A stretch of 39,977 nucleotides of DNA from Croceivirga sp. (lineage in GTDB: Bacteria; Bacteroidota; Bacteroidia; Flavobacteriales; Flavobacteriaceae), in contig JANQRG010000049.1 of assembly GCA_028284665.1 (NCBI GenBank), positions 1-39,977 of the forward strand, written 5' to 3'. The notes below the pieces were generated by a model. It worked only from the letters and a program-made list of their open reading frames with translations. It searched no databases and was not told where the DNA came from. This document shows positions 32,272-39,919 of the stretch, piece after piece; position 1 is the first letter of the stretch; the number at the start of each line of letters is the position of its first letter. A program made the translations under genes and the position numbers.

Positions 32272-34656
32272 ATGAAAATGAGAAAAGTAATATTCCCTTT
32301 GATCTTTTTGTGTTTGCTTTTTTTTGTTACCCATCTCTCCGCACAACAAAAAAAGGTTACTTACTCGGGAACAGTGGTTGAAAAAAACTCCGGGCAACCC
32401 GTTGCCTATGCTACCGTGATGCTATCAGACAAGGTCACTGATCAACCAATAACGGGAAGCACCACGCTTGAAGATGGTAGCTTTTCGCTGGAGACGGACG
32501 CCACGGGCTATTACATAGCAATCAGTTTTATGGGCTTTAAGACGAAAATCCTCCAAGCCGATCTCACGAATGCACAGACTATTGATTTGGGCGTTATCCA
32601 GTTGGAAGAGGACGCCCAGCAGTTGAAAGAAGTGGTTGTTGAAGGAGAGGTGTCACAGACCGTCTTCCAACTGGACAAAAGGGTGTTCAATGTGGGCAAA
32701 GACTTGAGTAGTACCGGTGCAAGTGCGTTGGAAGTGCTGAATAACGTGCCTTCTGTTAACGTAAATATAGAAGGACAAATAAGTCTTAGAGGGAGCCAGG
32801 GGGTTCAGGTGCTTATCAACGGTAAACCCTCAATTATGACGAGCGATGAAAACAATGCCTTGGGGACCATTACTGCCGACATGATTGATAGGGTTGAAGT
32901 GATTACCAACCCTTCGGCAAAGTATGATGCAGAAGGTACTTCGGGAATTATCAATATTGTGATAAAAAAAGAAGAACGTGAGGGGCTCAACGGTTCCATT
33001 TCCCTGTTCACCGGTGTCCCGGATAACCAAAGTATTGGTATCAGTTTAAACAAGAGAACCGAAAAATTGAATTTGTTCGCCCAACTAGGTGCGGGTTACC
33101 GTGAACTGCCTAATGAGATCACGGTCCGTAACACAGACCTCACCACGGGCAATACCATTTTATCCAATGGGGAGGAATTCAGAAACGAAGCCTTTTACAA
33201 CTTTATTTTGGGTACGGACTATTACTTTAGCCCTACCAGTGTGCTCACGATTTCCGGGAATTTTGCGCTAGAAATAGAAGACCAACCTTCGACTACCAAT
33301 TTTGCGGCTTTAGATGCCTCGGGGAATATGACTTCAGAATGGGAACGTACAGAAGTGACCGATGCCCGAAATCCAAAGTTCCAATATGAACTCCAATACA
33401 AAAAGGATTTTGAGGATAACGAAGATCATGATCTGATCTTTAGTGCGCTGGGTAATTTCTTTGGAAAGGACCAAAGTTCTGATTTTTTAGATGCCACGCT
33501 TTCCGGGGAAGACCGCGATGCGGAGCAGAAAACGCGAACCAACTTTCAAGAATCTGTTTTCACGTTTAAAGTAGACTATGCCAAACCGTTTTCGGATACC
33601 TTCTCGGTGGAAACGGGAGCCCAATACATCCTAAATGCCGTGAGCAACGATTTTGAGGTTCAGGATCTGGTAGATGGGGAATTCGTTTCGGATCCCGGAC
33701 TGACAAATATCTTTGAGTTTGACCAAAATGTATTGGGGGTTTATGGAACAGCCGCCTTTGAAGGGGAGAAGTGGGGTATTAAAGCAGGGGTGCGATTAGA
33801 GAATACAGAAGTGGGTACCCTCTTGGTCAATACCAACGAAGCGAATGATCAAAACTATACCAATCTCTTCCCAAGTGTCCACTCCTCCTATAAGTTCTCA
33901 GAAAAAGTTTCCCTACAGGCCGGCTATTCCAGAAGGATCTATAGGCCCCGCCTTTGGGATTTGAACCCCTTCTTCAACATTCGAAATAACTTCAATATCC
34001 GGCAGGGAAATCCAAATTTGTTACCCGAGTTCACAGATTCCTATGAGGTCACCGGTATCTTCTTTATCGGGAAAACCCCCTTGAACCTTGGAGTATATCA
34101 TCGCTTTACCGATGACATTATTGAACGGATCTCATTTTTTGAGAACAATGTGAATATTACACGTCCCGAGAATATTGGTACCAACAGCGCATGGGGCTTG
34201 GAGTTCAATTCAAAGTATAGCCCGGCAAAGTGGCTTACCTTCAATATAGATTTCAATTACAATACATTCTCACGTGAAGGTAGCTTTGAAGGAACAGTCT
34301 TTGATTTTTCTGCCAATCAATGGTCCTCCAAGCTTTTGACCAAAATAAAAATGCCCTGGGACATTGATCTTGAGACCACCGGAAATTACCAGTCCGCTTT
34401 TCAAACCGTACAAGGTGAAATAAACGATATCGCCTTTCTGGACTTCGGGCTTAGAAAAAAGATCCTGAAAGGCAAAGCCGTTTTGAATTTCAGCGTCCGT
34501 GATGCCTTTGCATCTCGTATTCGGGAAAATCAAATTGTTCAAAATGATTTTGAGGTGTTCAACAGAAGTTTTAGGGCACGGTTCGTTTCCTTAGGGTTTA
34601 GTTACGGCTTTGGTAAGGGAGAGGCTATGCAATACGCCGGGAACAAAAGGAGATAA
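32272..34656 (+). CDS. Outer-membrane beta-barrel protein, TonB-receptor-like (OMP_b-brl_3 type)
   Basis: A 794-residue outer-membrane protein with a signal peptide (ending HLSAQQ, about residue 25), a CarboxypepD_reg-like domain (about 30-115: YSGTVVEKNSGQPVAYATVM), a plug-like region (about 130-235: LEVLNNVPSVNVNIEGQISL; GVQVLINGKPS; VEVITNPSAKYDAEGTSGII) and a long barrel. The NPSAKYDAEGTSGIIN string is typical of the outer-membrane beta-barrel family 3. Ligand unknown. It is divergent from the LytS/LytTR pair, with paired direct repeats on its side of the promoter region, so it is the most likely target of that system. A second in-frame Met two codons in may be the start. Confidence 0.9.
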   Translation: MKMRKVIFPLIFLCLLFFVTHLSAQQKKVTYSGTVVEKNSGQPVAYATVMLSDKVTDQPITGSTTLEDGSFSLETDATGYYIAISFMGFKTKILQADLTNAQTIDLGVIQLEEDAQQLKEVVVEGEVSQTVFQLDKRVFNVGKDLSSTGASALEVLNNVPSVNVNIEGQISLRGSQGVQVLINGKPSIMTSDENNALGTITADMIDRVEVITNPSAKYDAEGTSGIINIVIKKEEREGLNGSISLFTGVPDNQSIGISLNKRTEKLNLFAQLGAGYRELPNEITVRNTDLTTGNTILSNGEEFRNEAFYNFILGTDYYFSPTSVLTISGNFALEIEDQPSTTNFAALDASGNMTSEWERTEVTDARNPKFQYELQYKKDFEDNEDHDLIFSALGNFFGKDQSSDFLDATLSGEDRDAEQKTRTNFQESVFTFKVDYAKPFSDTFSVETGAQYILNAVSNDFEVQDLVDGEFVSDPGLTNIFEFDQNVLGVYGTAAFEGEKWGIKAGVRLENTEVGTLLVNTNEANDQNYTNLFPSVHSSYKFSEKVSLQAGYSRRIYRPRLWDLNPFFNIRNNFNIRQGNPNLLPEFTDSYEVTGIFFIGKTPLNLGVYHRFTDDIIERISFFENNVNITRPENIGTNSAWGLEFNSKYSPAKWLTFNIDFNYNTFSREGSFEGTVFDFSANQWSSKLLTKIKMPWDIDLETTGNYQSAFQTVQGEINDIAFLDFGLRKKILKGKAVLNFSVRDAFASRIRENQIVQNDFEVFNRSFRARFVSLGFSYGFGKGEAMQYAGNKRR

Positions 34657-34701
34657 ATTCTTATGAAATTATCATCGGCAGGGCGTTTGGAATGCCTCTG
34701 A

Positions 34702-35811
34702 TCAGTCATCCAATCGGGCTATAAATCCCCAATTGGTATGTTGATCGCGTCCCAGGTATCGAAAACCCTTTCCAAAAAAAGAAGCGTCCCCTTCGGCAAT
34801 TACGACGAGTTCATTGTCTCCTTTTTGTAGTGGCAATCCAACCGTAAAAGTGCCATCGAACATCCGCTCAAACCTGATCTTATGATAGTCAAATAGCACA
34901 ATGCCATTCAGCAGTAGTTGCACCCGACCCACAAAATCGAAATGCAGTTTTTTGGGAGTAGCGTTTTCACTGGGGATAATGGTTTTCGTAACTACCACGC
35001 CCTTAGGATATTCGAAGTAACGCGAGAGGTTTACATAGTTGTCCTCCGGAACATTGATCCTTTTCCATTGGTTAGCGGCGTTCGCCTGCTCCAGGATACT
35101 TTCAAAATCGGTGGCTGGGGCCGCTCTTGGGAACTCCCTGGAGATTTCCCAGGCAGTAAGAAACGTTTCATTCGGGGAGGTATTCGTATCACTACTTTCT
35201 TCTGATAAGCTGCGATAGGAGACATTGGCAAAATAGGAAGGTCCGAATAAACTCCGGAGCAAAAGTTTTCCTCCTTTCACCGGGTTTTCAAAAAGGGTGA
35301 TATCCATTTTGGGCTCCTTTTCATCATTTACAAAAACCTTTAAGTTATTCCCCCTTACCTCAAAAGCAGCATGGAACCACTCCAACGATTTTACCTCTGC
35401 AGTGGTCTCATAGGTAGGGTAGTTATAAAAAACCCAACTCAGGGCTCCATTGTATATCGGAATATATTGAATAGCTTCCCGGGTACCTCCCATACCGGGT
35501 CTGAAGTAAATAAATTGATAGTTAAGGCCATCCTTGGCATGGAAACCCAAACCGGACATGATCTCCCCGGCAATGTCCATTTCCACCCGAAAATTAGAAG
35601 TCTCAATTCCCTCTAAAAGGGCAAGGGAAGTACCTTTTCCATCCAGTTTCAAAGCTTGCTTCCCTTTGAATAGGGTGTCTTTGTAGGATACTCTTGCATT
35701 ATCTTCGGAATAGATGACGCACTGGTCAGGAGTAAATATAGGTTGTTGAGCGCTAAGGGTGACTACCCCAAATACGGTAATAAGCAGTAAATTAGTGTAA
35801 CTGATTTTCAT
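34702..35811 (-). CDS. Secreted concanavalin A-like/jelly-roll protein of unknown function
   Basis: A 369-residue secreted protein with a signal peptide (1-22, ending TLSAQQ). Residues about 45-205 look like a ConA-like sandwich of the type found in DUF1080/LamG proteins (KGKQALKLDGKG; FRVEMDIAGEIMSGLGFHAK; LEWFHAAFEVRGNNLKVFVN). After a Ser/Thr-rich linker, about 235-369 resembles the jelly-roll of glycoside hydrolases (LHFDFVGRVQLLLNGIVLFD; QKGDNELVVIAEGD). No catalytic residues are evident, so glycan binding is more likely than hydrolysis. It is divergent from a membrane regulator that also has a ConA-like C-terminus. A -7-like TACATTTA lies on the minus strand at 35850-35843. Confidence 0.65.
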   Translation of the reverse strand: MKISYTNLLLITVFGVVTLSAQQPIFTPDQCVIYSEDNARVSYKDTLFKGKQALKLDGKGTSLALLEGIETSNFRVEMDIAGEIMSGLGFHAKDGLNYQFIYFRPGMGGTREAIQYIPIYNGALSWVFYNYPTYETTAEVKSLEWFHAAFEVRGNNLKVFVNDEKEPKMDITLFENPVKGGKLLLRSLFGPSYFANVSYRSLSEESSDTNTSPNETFLTAWEISREFPRAAPATDFESILEQANAANQWKRINVPEDNYVNLSRYFEYPKGVVVTKTIIPSENATPKKLHFDFVGRVQLLLNGIVLFDYHKIRFERMFDGTFTVGLPLQKGDNELVVIAEGDASFFGKGFRYLGRDQHTNWGFIARLDD

Positions 35812-35877
35812 TTTGATTGTCTTTTTCTTGAATTGATGAACCTAAATGTAGAATAGCCTTGACAGGAACGAACAGCA

Positions 35878-35910
35878 TTTTTGGTTCATTTTTGATTCAC
35901 TTTTGATTCA
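35878..35910. promoter_or_regulatory. Three tandem 11-bp repeats, putative operator in divergent promoter region
   Basis: Units on the plus strand: TTTTTGGTTCA (35878-35888), TTTTTGATTCA (35889-35899), CTTTTGATTCA (35900-35910); neighbouring units differ by one base. The period is one helical turn, so the bound protein would line up on one face of the DNA. The repeat is 28 bp from the -7-like box of the minus-strand gene and 31 bp from the plus-strand ATG. Confidence 0.6.
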
Positions 35911-35941
35911 TGAACGTAAAGCACTGCTAATAAATTAGATA

Positions 35942-37231
35942 ATGAGTTCTGACTGGGAACTTTTAGAAGAAGTAAAACATCAGGTTGAGTTGAAATCCGG
36001 TTTGACCGACAGGCAGAGTTGGACCCAAAAAGACTATGATTTTCTTTCCTTTTACATAGAGAACGAAACGGGATGCAGATTAAGCGTATCCACTTTAAAA
36101 AGAATATGGATCAGGCAATACCATCGCCTACCGCATATCTCTACCCTGGATGCGCTAACCCAGGTAGCCTTTGCGACGAACTGGCAGCAACTTAAAGCAG
36201 AACGATTGTCCGGGAATGTCAGCACTATTGGATCTCCGAAAAGCCAAAGGAAATACAAACTAAAACCGAATACCAAAAAAATTGCAGTCGCGGTGCTACT
36301 ATTGCTCCCCCTGATTTTAGTGTTCTATAGCATGCAAGAGGTACTGAAAAAGGAAGATACGAACCACGAGGAGGTGGATTTCTCTTACCGAAAAACAGTA
36401 GACAACGCGCTTCCCAATACGGTGGTCTTTACGTATGATATTGAAGAGGTACAAGCGGAAGATTTCTTTTTACAGCAAAGTTGGGATAGATCGCGAAAAG
36501 TGGAGATCTTTAAAGGAACTACCGAGCGTACCGACATCTACTACATTCCCGGCTATTTTACCGCAAAGCTCATTGCTGACGATCGGATTATTGCGACAAC
36601 CCCGGTACACGTTACGTATGAGGATTGGTTCATTGCCATACGGCAACCGATGTCCAATATTATAACCTTTGGGAAGGAACATTGGTTAGCAGAGAACTAC
36701 CTGGCTCTGGATGACCAAAAAATAATCGCCAAGGGTATCGATATCAACCAAAAATTTCAGCAAGCCTTTTATCAGGTGAGGGATTTTGGATTGGATGGGG
36801 ACAACTTAACCCATAAAACTACCTTCCGGATGGCGCCCCTGGAGGCGGTAGATTGTCCTATGATCAGCATACATATCCAGGGGGTATATGGATATTATTG
36901 GGTGATGTTGGGGAATAAAGGTTGCGGTAGTGAACTTTTTGTGACCGTAGGGGACACCCAACACAATGGAAAAACCGAAGACCTTACGATGTTGGGAACC
37001 AATATGTATGCCTGGAACGATGTGGAGATCCGTACTCAGGACAAAAATGTCGTCTTGAAATTGAACAGCGAAAATGTTTTTTCTACCTCCTATAAAGAGT
37101 CTGTAGGACCTGTAATGGAAATCAGTTATTTCTTTGATGGCATAGGGATGATCGACAATGTGGAACTCCAGGACCAAAATAGAAATGTGGTCTATAGCGA
37201 TGATTTCACCGTAGGACCGGAACAAGAATAA
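35942..37231 (+). CDS. Predicted transmembrane one-component regulator with ConA-like sensor
   Basis: A 429-residue protein. Residues 1-90 match the N-terminal domain of a Bacteroidota-specific set of predicted DNA-binding proteins (ENETGCRLSVSTLKRIW at 40-56, then STLDALTQVAF), a basic linker (100-113) leads into one transmembrane helix (about 113-131), and the exported part has a PKD-like sandwich (about 148-230: LPNTVVFTYDIEEV; RTDIYYIPGYFTAKLIADD) and a ConA-like sandwich (about 270-425, ending FFDGIGMIDNVELQDQNRNV). Positive charges before the helix put the N-terminus in the cytoplasm. The layout resembles ToxR/CadC-type regulators, with a glycan-like sensor outside. It probably controls the divergent secreted protein through the 11-bp repeats; this is inference. 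Confidence 0.65.
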   Translation: MSSDWELLEEVKHQVELKSGLTDRQSWTQKDYDFLSFYIENETGCRLSVSTLKRIWIRQYHRLPHISTLDALTQVAFATNWQQLKAERLSGNVSTIGSPKSQRKYKLKPNTKKIAVAVLLLLPLILVFYSMQEVLKKEDTNHEEVDFSYRKTVDNALPNTVVFTYDIEEVQAEDFFLQQSWDRSRKVEIFKGTTERTDIYYIPGYFTAKLIADDRIIATTPVHVTYEDWFIAIRQPMSNIITFGKEHWLAENYLALDDQKIIAKGIDINQKFQQAFYQVRDFGLDGDNLTHKTTFRMAPLEAVDCPMISIHIQGVYGYYWVMLGNKGCGSELFVTVGDTQHNGKTEDLTMLGTNMYAWNDVEIRTQDKNVVLKLNSENVFSTSYKESVGPVMEISYFFDGIGMIDNVELQDQNRNVVYSDDFTVGPEQE

Positions 37232-37278
37232 AGCGTTTGATTTTACCTTCGAATCCTAAGCAAATGCTTTGAAACAGA

Positions 37279-37300
37279 ATGCCTTTGGTATGCAGACAGG
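37279..37300 (+). repeat. Dispersed short repeat, copy A
   Basis: ATGCCTTTGGTATGCAG (37279-37295) is identical to 39586-39602 and nearly so to the minus-strand copy at 23708-23730; the following ACAGG matches copy C better. Copies A and B bracket the sigma/FecR pair. Confidence 0.5.
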
Positions 37301-37729
37301 CCTAAAATTCATTACCGTGGAAACAAAAACAAAGCGATCGGGCAAAAGCAAAAAAGCAACCGCCACTTCAAAGAAGGAGGTGAAAGACAAATTGACCGCG
37401 ACAGCAAAATCCGCAGCTATCAATGGGGCAACGGTCAAAGCCATAGCGTAGGAACAAAAACCGGGGGCTGGCACAAAATCCGTATCTTCGTCTGTTACCA
37501 AAGAAGGATATTTTTTAAATAGACTACAATTTTTTTCTATACACTTCGATTGTTCCAATAGGGTTAACAGTAAAACTATTACATTTCAGGTTTCCTACCC
37601 TTACTTGTGTAGCAACACTTTCAAACGGTTTTCGTCGTTAGAAAATAAGAAAAGGGAGAAAATACTCTATATTTGTGTAATCGTGGGATTAACAATATCC
37701 TAATTCATACATTTTGAAATAATTATTTG

Positions 37730-37759
37730 TTGTCATTCATCGGATTTCCTTTAGATTTG
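37730..37759 (+). promoter_or_regulatory. Housekeeping promoter of the FecI-like sigma gene
   Basis: TTG at 37730-37732 and TAGATTTG at 37752-37759, a perfect TAnnTTTG, are 19 bp apart, exactly the Bacteroidota sigma-A spacing. The box ends 27 bp before the ATG at 37787. Confidence 0.6.
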
Positions 37760-37786
37760 GCTGAACAACAAGGTTAAGATCCCCCA

Positions 37787-38329
37787 ATGCATCCTGGCAA
37801 AGAGCATACGTTAACTTTAGTGCGGTATAAAAGCCTATTTGATACGCTTTATGCCCCGCTATGTGTTTTTGCCAACAAGTATCTGAATGATCTGGAGGTT
37901 TCCAAGGACATTGTTCAGGATGTTTTCATAAAGATCTGGGAAGACAAAATCTCGTATCCGAATGAAAACGCAGTAAAGTCATTTTTATACACCCTGGTCA
38001 GAAACAGATCCCTGGATTATCTAAAAAGCAGGCAGTATAAGGTTACGGATCACTATCCTGCAGCAGAGATTGAGAAATTGGAAACGGAAGCGTTCTTTTT
38101 ATCCGAGGTGCTTTTTATCGAAACCGCTACCATCGTGGAAAATGCCATCCGGACGCTTCCCGATAAATGTGCCCGGATTATCCGACTGGGTATCCGGGAA
38201 TATACCAATGCCGAAATTGCCAAGGAACTGGACATCTCCATCAATACGGTGAAGACGCAAAAAAAAATTGCGTACCAAAAATTGAGAAACAGTTTGAGTC
38301 ATTTGATCAGTTTCTTTATAGTTTTTTAA
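37787..38329 (+). CDS. FecI-like ECF sigma factor
   Basis: A 180-residue ECF sigma factor of the Bacteroidota expansion that is paired with FecR. Region 2 spans about 12-75 (VSKDIVQDVFIKIW; AVKSFLYTLVRNRSLDYLKS) and region 4 about 118-170 (LPDKCARIIRLGIREYTNAE; LDISINTVKTQKKIAYQKLR). It is 61 bp upstream of the FecR-type anti-sigma factor and, with the receptor that begins at the right edge, forms the usual cell-surface signalling set in which ligand binding at a SusC-type receptor releases the sigma factor. It has its own housekeeping promoter. Confidence 0.93.
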   Translation: MHPGKEHTLTLVRYKSLFDTLYAPLCVFANKYLNDLEVSKDIVQDVFIKIWEDKISYPNENAVKSFLYTLVRNRSLDYLKSRQYKVTDHYPAAEIEKLETEAFFLSEVLFIETATIVENAIRTLPDKCARIIRLGIREYTNAEIAKELDISINTVKTQKKIAYQKLRNSLSHLISFFIVF

Positions 38330-38390
38330 ACTTTTCTTCACCCCTTTTTCATTTTTTTTCGGTATAGCAGTAACTATCGTAAAGTATTCC

Positions 38391-39560
38391 ATGACGATTC
38401 TTGACAAAATCATTGCGCTTTCCAGGAAAACTGCTGCATCGTTTCTGAAGGGCGAACGGCCTGTGGATCTGGAAGGATCCAAACTCCTCGACAAAAAGGA
38501 CAAAGAGGAGTTCCTGACGAAGCTTGCGGATGAATCCAAAATGGATGAACATATCCACCGTATCAACAGCATCGATGTAGAGAACGATTGGAAGATGGTC
38601 AAAAGAAGGATACGGGAGGCTACAAGAACACCCCTGTATTGGACCTATGGGATAGCGGCGTCCATTGTTTCACTCGTCGCCATAACCTATTTCTTGTTTA
38701 TCCAAAAACCTCAGGGGAACGATGCAAGCTCGGTCGATTTGGCGGATACCGAAATAAAGATCGGTACGGATAAGGCTACATTGACTCTGGAAGACGGATC
38801 GGATATTACGCTGGAAAAAGGAAAGGCCTACCAATCCGAAAATGCCAGCAGCAATGGCGAAGAACTGGTGTACGATAAAAAAGTTGGCACAAATACCGAA
38901 ATGGCCTACAATTATCTCACGATCCCAAGGGGAGGACAATTCAACGTAAAACTACCGGATGGGACGGAGGTCTGGTTAAATTCCGAGTCCCGGTTAAAAT
39001 ATCCGGTAGCGTTTGCAGAGGGCAAATCACGAGAGGTGGAACTGGTGTATGGCGAAGCCTATTTTGATGTTGCCCCAAGTACGGATCATAAGGGCGCTAC
39101 ATTCAAAGTACGGATGCAAGCGCAGGAAGTAGAGGTGCTGGGTACGGAATTCAACATCAAGGCCTACAGCGATGAGGCCACTATTTATACTACCCTGGTA
39201 GAAGGCAAAGTGGCCGTAAGTACCGGGACTGCAAAACGGGATCTGGTTCCTAATCAACAGGTAAATCTAAATAGGAAAACCAACGAAATGACTATCGCCA
39301 CGGTAGATGTATACAATGAGACCTCCTGGAAAAAAGGACTTTTTAGCTTTAAGGAAAAGCCCCTGGTAGAGATTATGAAAGTGTTATCCAGATGGTATAA
39401 TATCGATAGCGTTACGTTTGAAAATGCAGCGCATGAAAGTGTGAAGTTCGATGGCGTATTGAGCAAAGATCAGAACATTGAAGATATCCTGGGGATCATA
39501 AAGGATATCGGCTACATCACCGATTATGAAATAAGAGCGAAAACAATTATCATACAATAA
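38391..39560 (+). CDS. FecR-family anti-sigma factor
   Basis: A 389-residue inner-membrane protein: cytoplasmic N-terminus (1-83) that should bind the sigma factor, one transmembrane helix (about 84-104), a periplasmic FecR domain (about 170-270: YLTIPRGGQFNVKLPDGTEV; WLNSESRLKYPVAF; VEVLGTEFNIKAY) and a C-terminal DUF4974/secretin-like domain (about 315-388: FKEKPLVEIMKVLSRWYNID; VKFDGVLSKDQNIEDILGII), which contacts the signalling domain of the receptor. All parts look intact. It follows the sigma gene and precedes a probable SusC-type receptor beginning at 39920. Confidence 0.94.
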   Translation: MTILDKIIALSRKTAASFLKGERPVDLEGSKLLDKKDKEEFLTKLADESKMDEHIHRINSIDVENDWKMVKRRIREATRTPLYWTYGIAASIVSLVAITYFLFIQKPQGNDASSVDLADTEIKIGTDKATLTLEDGSDITLEKGKAYQSENASSNGEELVYDKKVGTNTEMAYNYLTIPRGGQFNVKLPDGTEVWLNSESRLKYPVAFAEGKSREVELVYGEAYFDVAPSTDHKGATFKVRMQAQEVEVLGTEFNIKAYSDEATIYTTLVEGKVAVSTGTAKRDLVPNQQVNLNRKTNEMTIATVDVYNETSWKKGLFSFKEKPLVEIMKVLSRWYNIDSVTFENAAHESVKFDGVLSKDQNIEDILGIIKDIGYITDYEIRAKTIIIQ

Positions 39561-39585
39561 AATCCCCACTATGGAATTGAAGTCC

Positions 39586-39602
39586 ATGCCTTTGGTATGC
39601 AG
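39586..39602 (+). repeat. Dispersed short repeat, copy B
   Basis: ATGCCTTTGGTATGCAG, identical over 17 bp to 37279-37295. It lies 25 bp after the fecR-type stop codon and is followed by GAGGGGTCTTAAAA, similar to the CCTAAAA that follows copy A. Confidence 0.5.
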
Positions 39603-39645
39603 GAGGGGTCTTAAAACCGAAAAACGAAATTCATTTTAAGTCAGC

Positions 39646-39742
39646 TTGTCATTTCGACTGAGCGGTCCCGATGGCTATCGGGAGAGCGACGAGAAATCTT
39701 ACACTAATGGGATTCCGCTTCGTGCCTTATTCGCAATGACAA
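39646..39742. mobile_element. Small MITE/REP-like palindromic element
   Basis: A 97-bp element bounded by inverted ends TTGTCATTTCG (39646-39656) and CGCAATGACAA (39732-39742), 10 of 11 bp paired. Inside is a perfect CCCGAT-GGCT-ATCGGG hairpin (39667-39682). It encodes nothing. The style resembles short intergenic repeats that I recognise from flavobacterial genomes (ATTTCGACTGAGCG ... GACGAGAAATCT), but only one copy lies in this window. Confidence 0.55.
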
Positions 39743-39823
39743 AATGTTCTTAAAAGTTAATAGCAACGCTAATCCTAACTACCGCCAATGAGATAACGAA
39801 AACCAGAAAATACCAACAATAAG

Positions 39824-39872
39824 AAAGGGAACTAAGCATGCACCTTGGACAGTACCTCGCTTCATTCCCTTT
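39824..39872 (+). promoter_or_regulatory. Inverted repeat in the leader of the receptor gene
   Basis: AAAGGGAA (39824-39831) and TTCCCTTT (39865-39872) could pair around a 33-nt loop, ending 47 bp before the ATG at 39920. It may be a leader structure or an operator. Confidence 0.3.
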
Positions 39873-39919
39873 AGTACCATTAATCAGTTAAAGTCTAACT
39901 AACTAACACGCACAAATTT

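Larger units (their letters stand above)
37232..37786. other. 555-bp intergenic region before the sigma factor
   Basis: The first half holds a copy of the dispersed repeat (37279-37300) and Lys/Ala-coding sequence open on both strands (60 codons plus at 37269-37451, 100 codons minus at 37256-37558). Neither frame has a recognisable family, promoter or partner; I take it as debris or a repeat-associated remnant. The second half is AT-rich and contains the sigma-factor promoter (37730-37759) and another TATATTTG box at 37668-37675. Confidence 0.5.
39561..39919. other. Intergenic region between fecR-type gene and receptor
   Basis: This 359-bp gap contains repeat copy B (39586-39602), a 97-bp element with terminal inverted repeats (39646-39742), and an AAAGGGAA ... 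TTCCCTTT inverted pair (39824-39872) just before the receptor start. No gene was seen in it. Confidence 0.6.

Noticed and set aside
35878-35910. CRISPR-like array
   Set aside because: The units are only 11 bp, directly adjacent and without spacers; an operator is the better reading.
36806-37225. 139-codon open frame on the minus strand
   Set aside because: It lies wholly inside the well-supported 429-residue gene on the plus strand, and its translation has no domain-like pattern.
38099-38602. 167-codon minus-strand frame across the sigma/FecR junction
   Set aside because: It is antisense to two recognisable genes, and its composition (Ser/Arg-rich) is that of a shadow frame.
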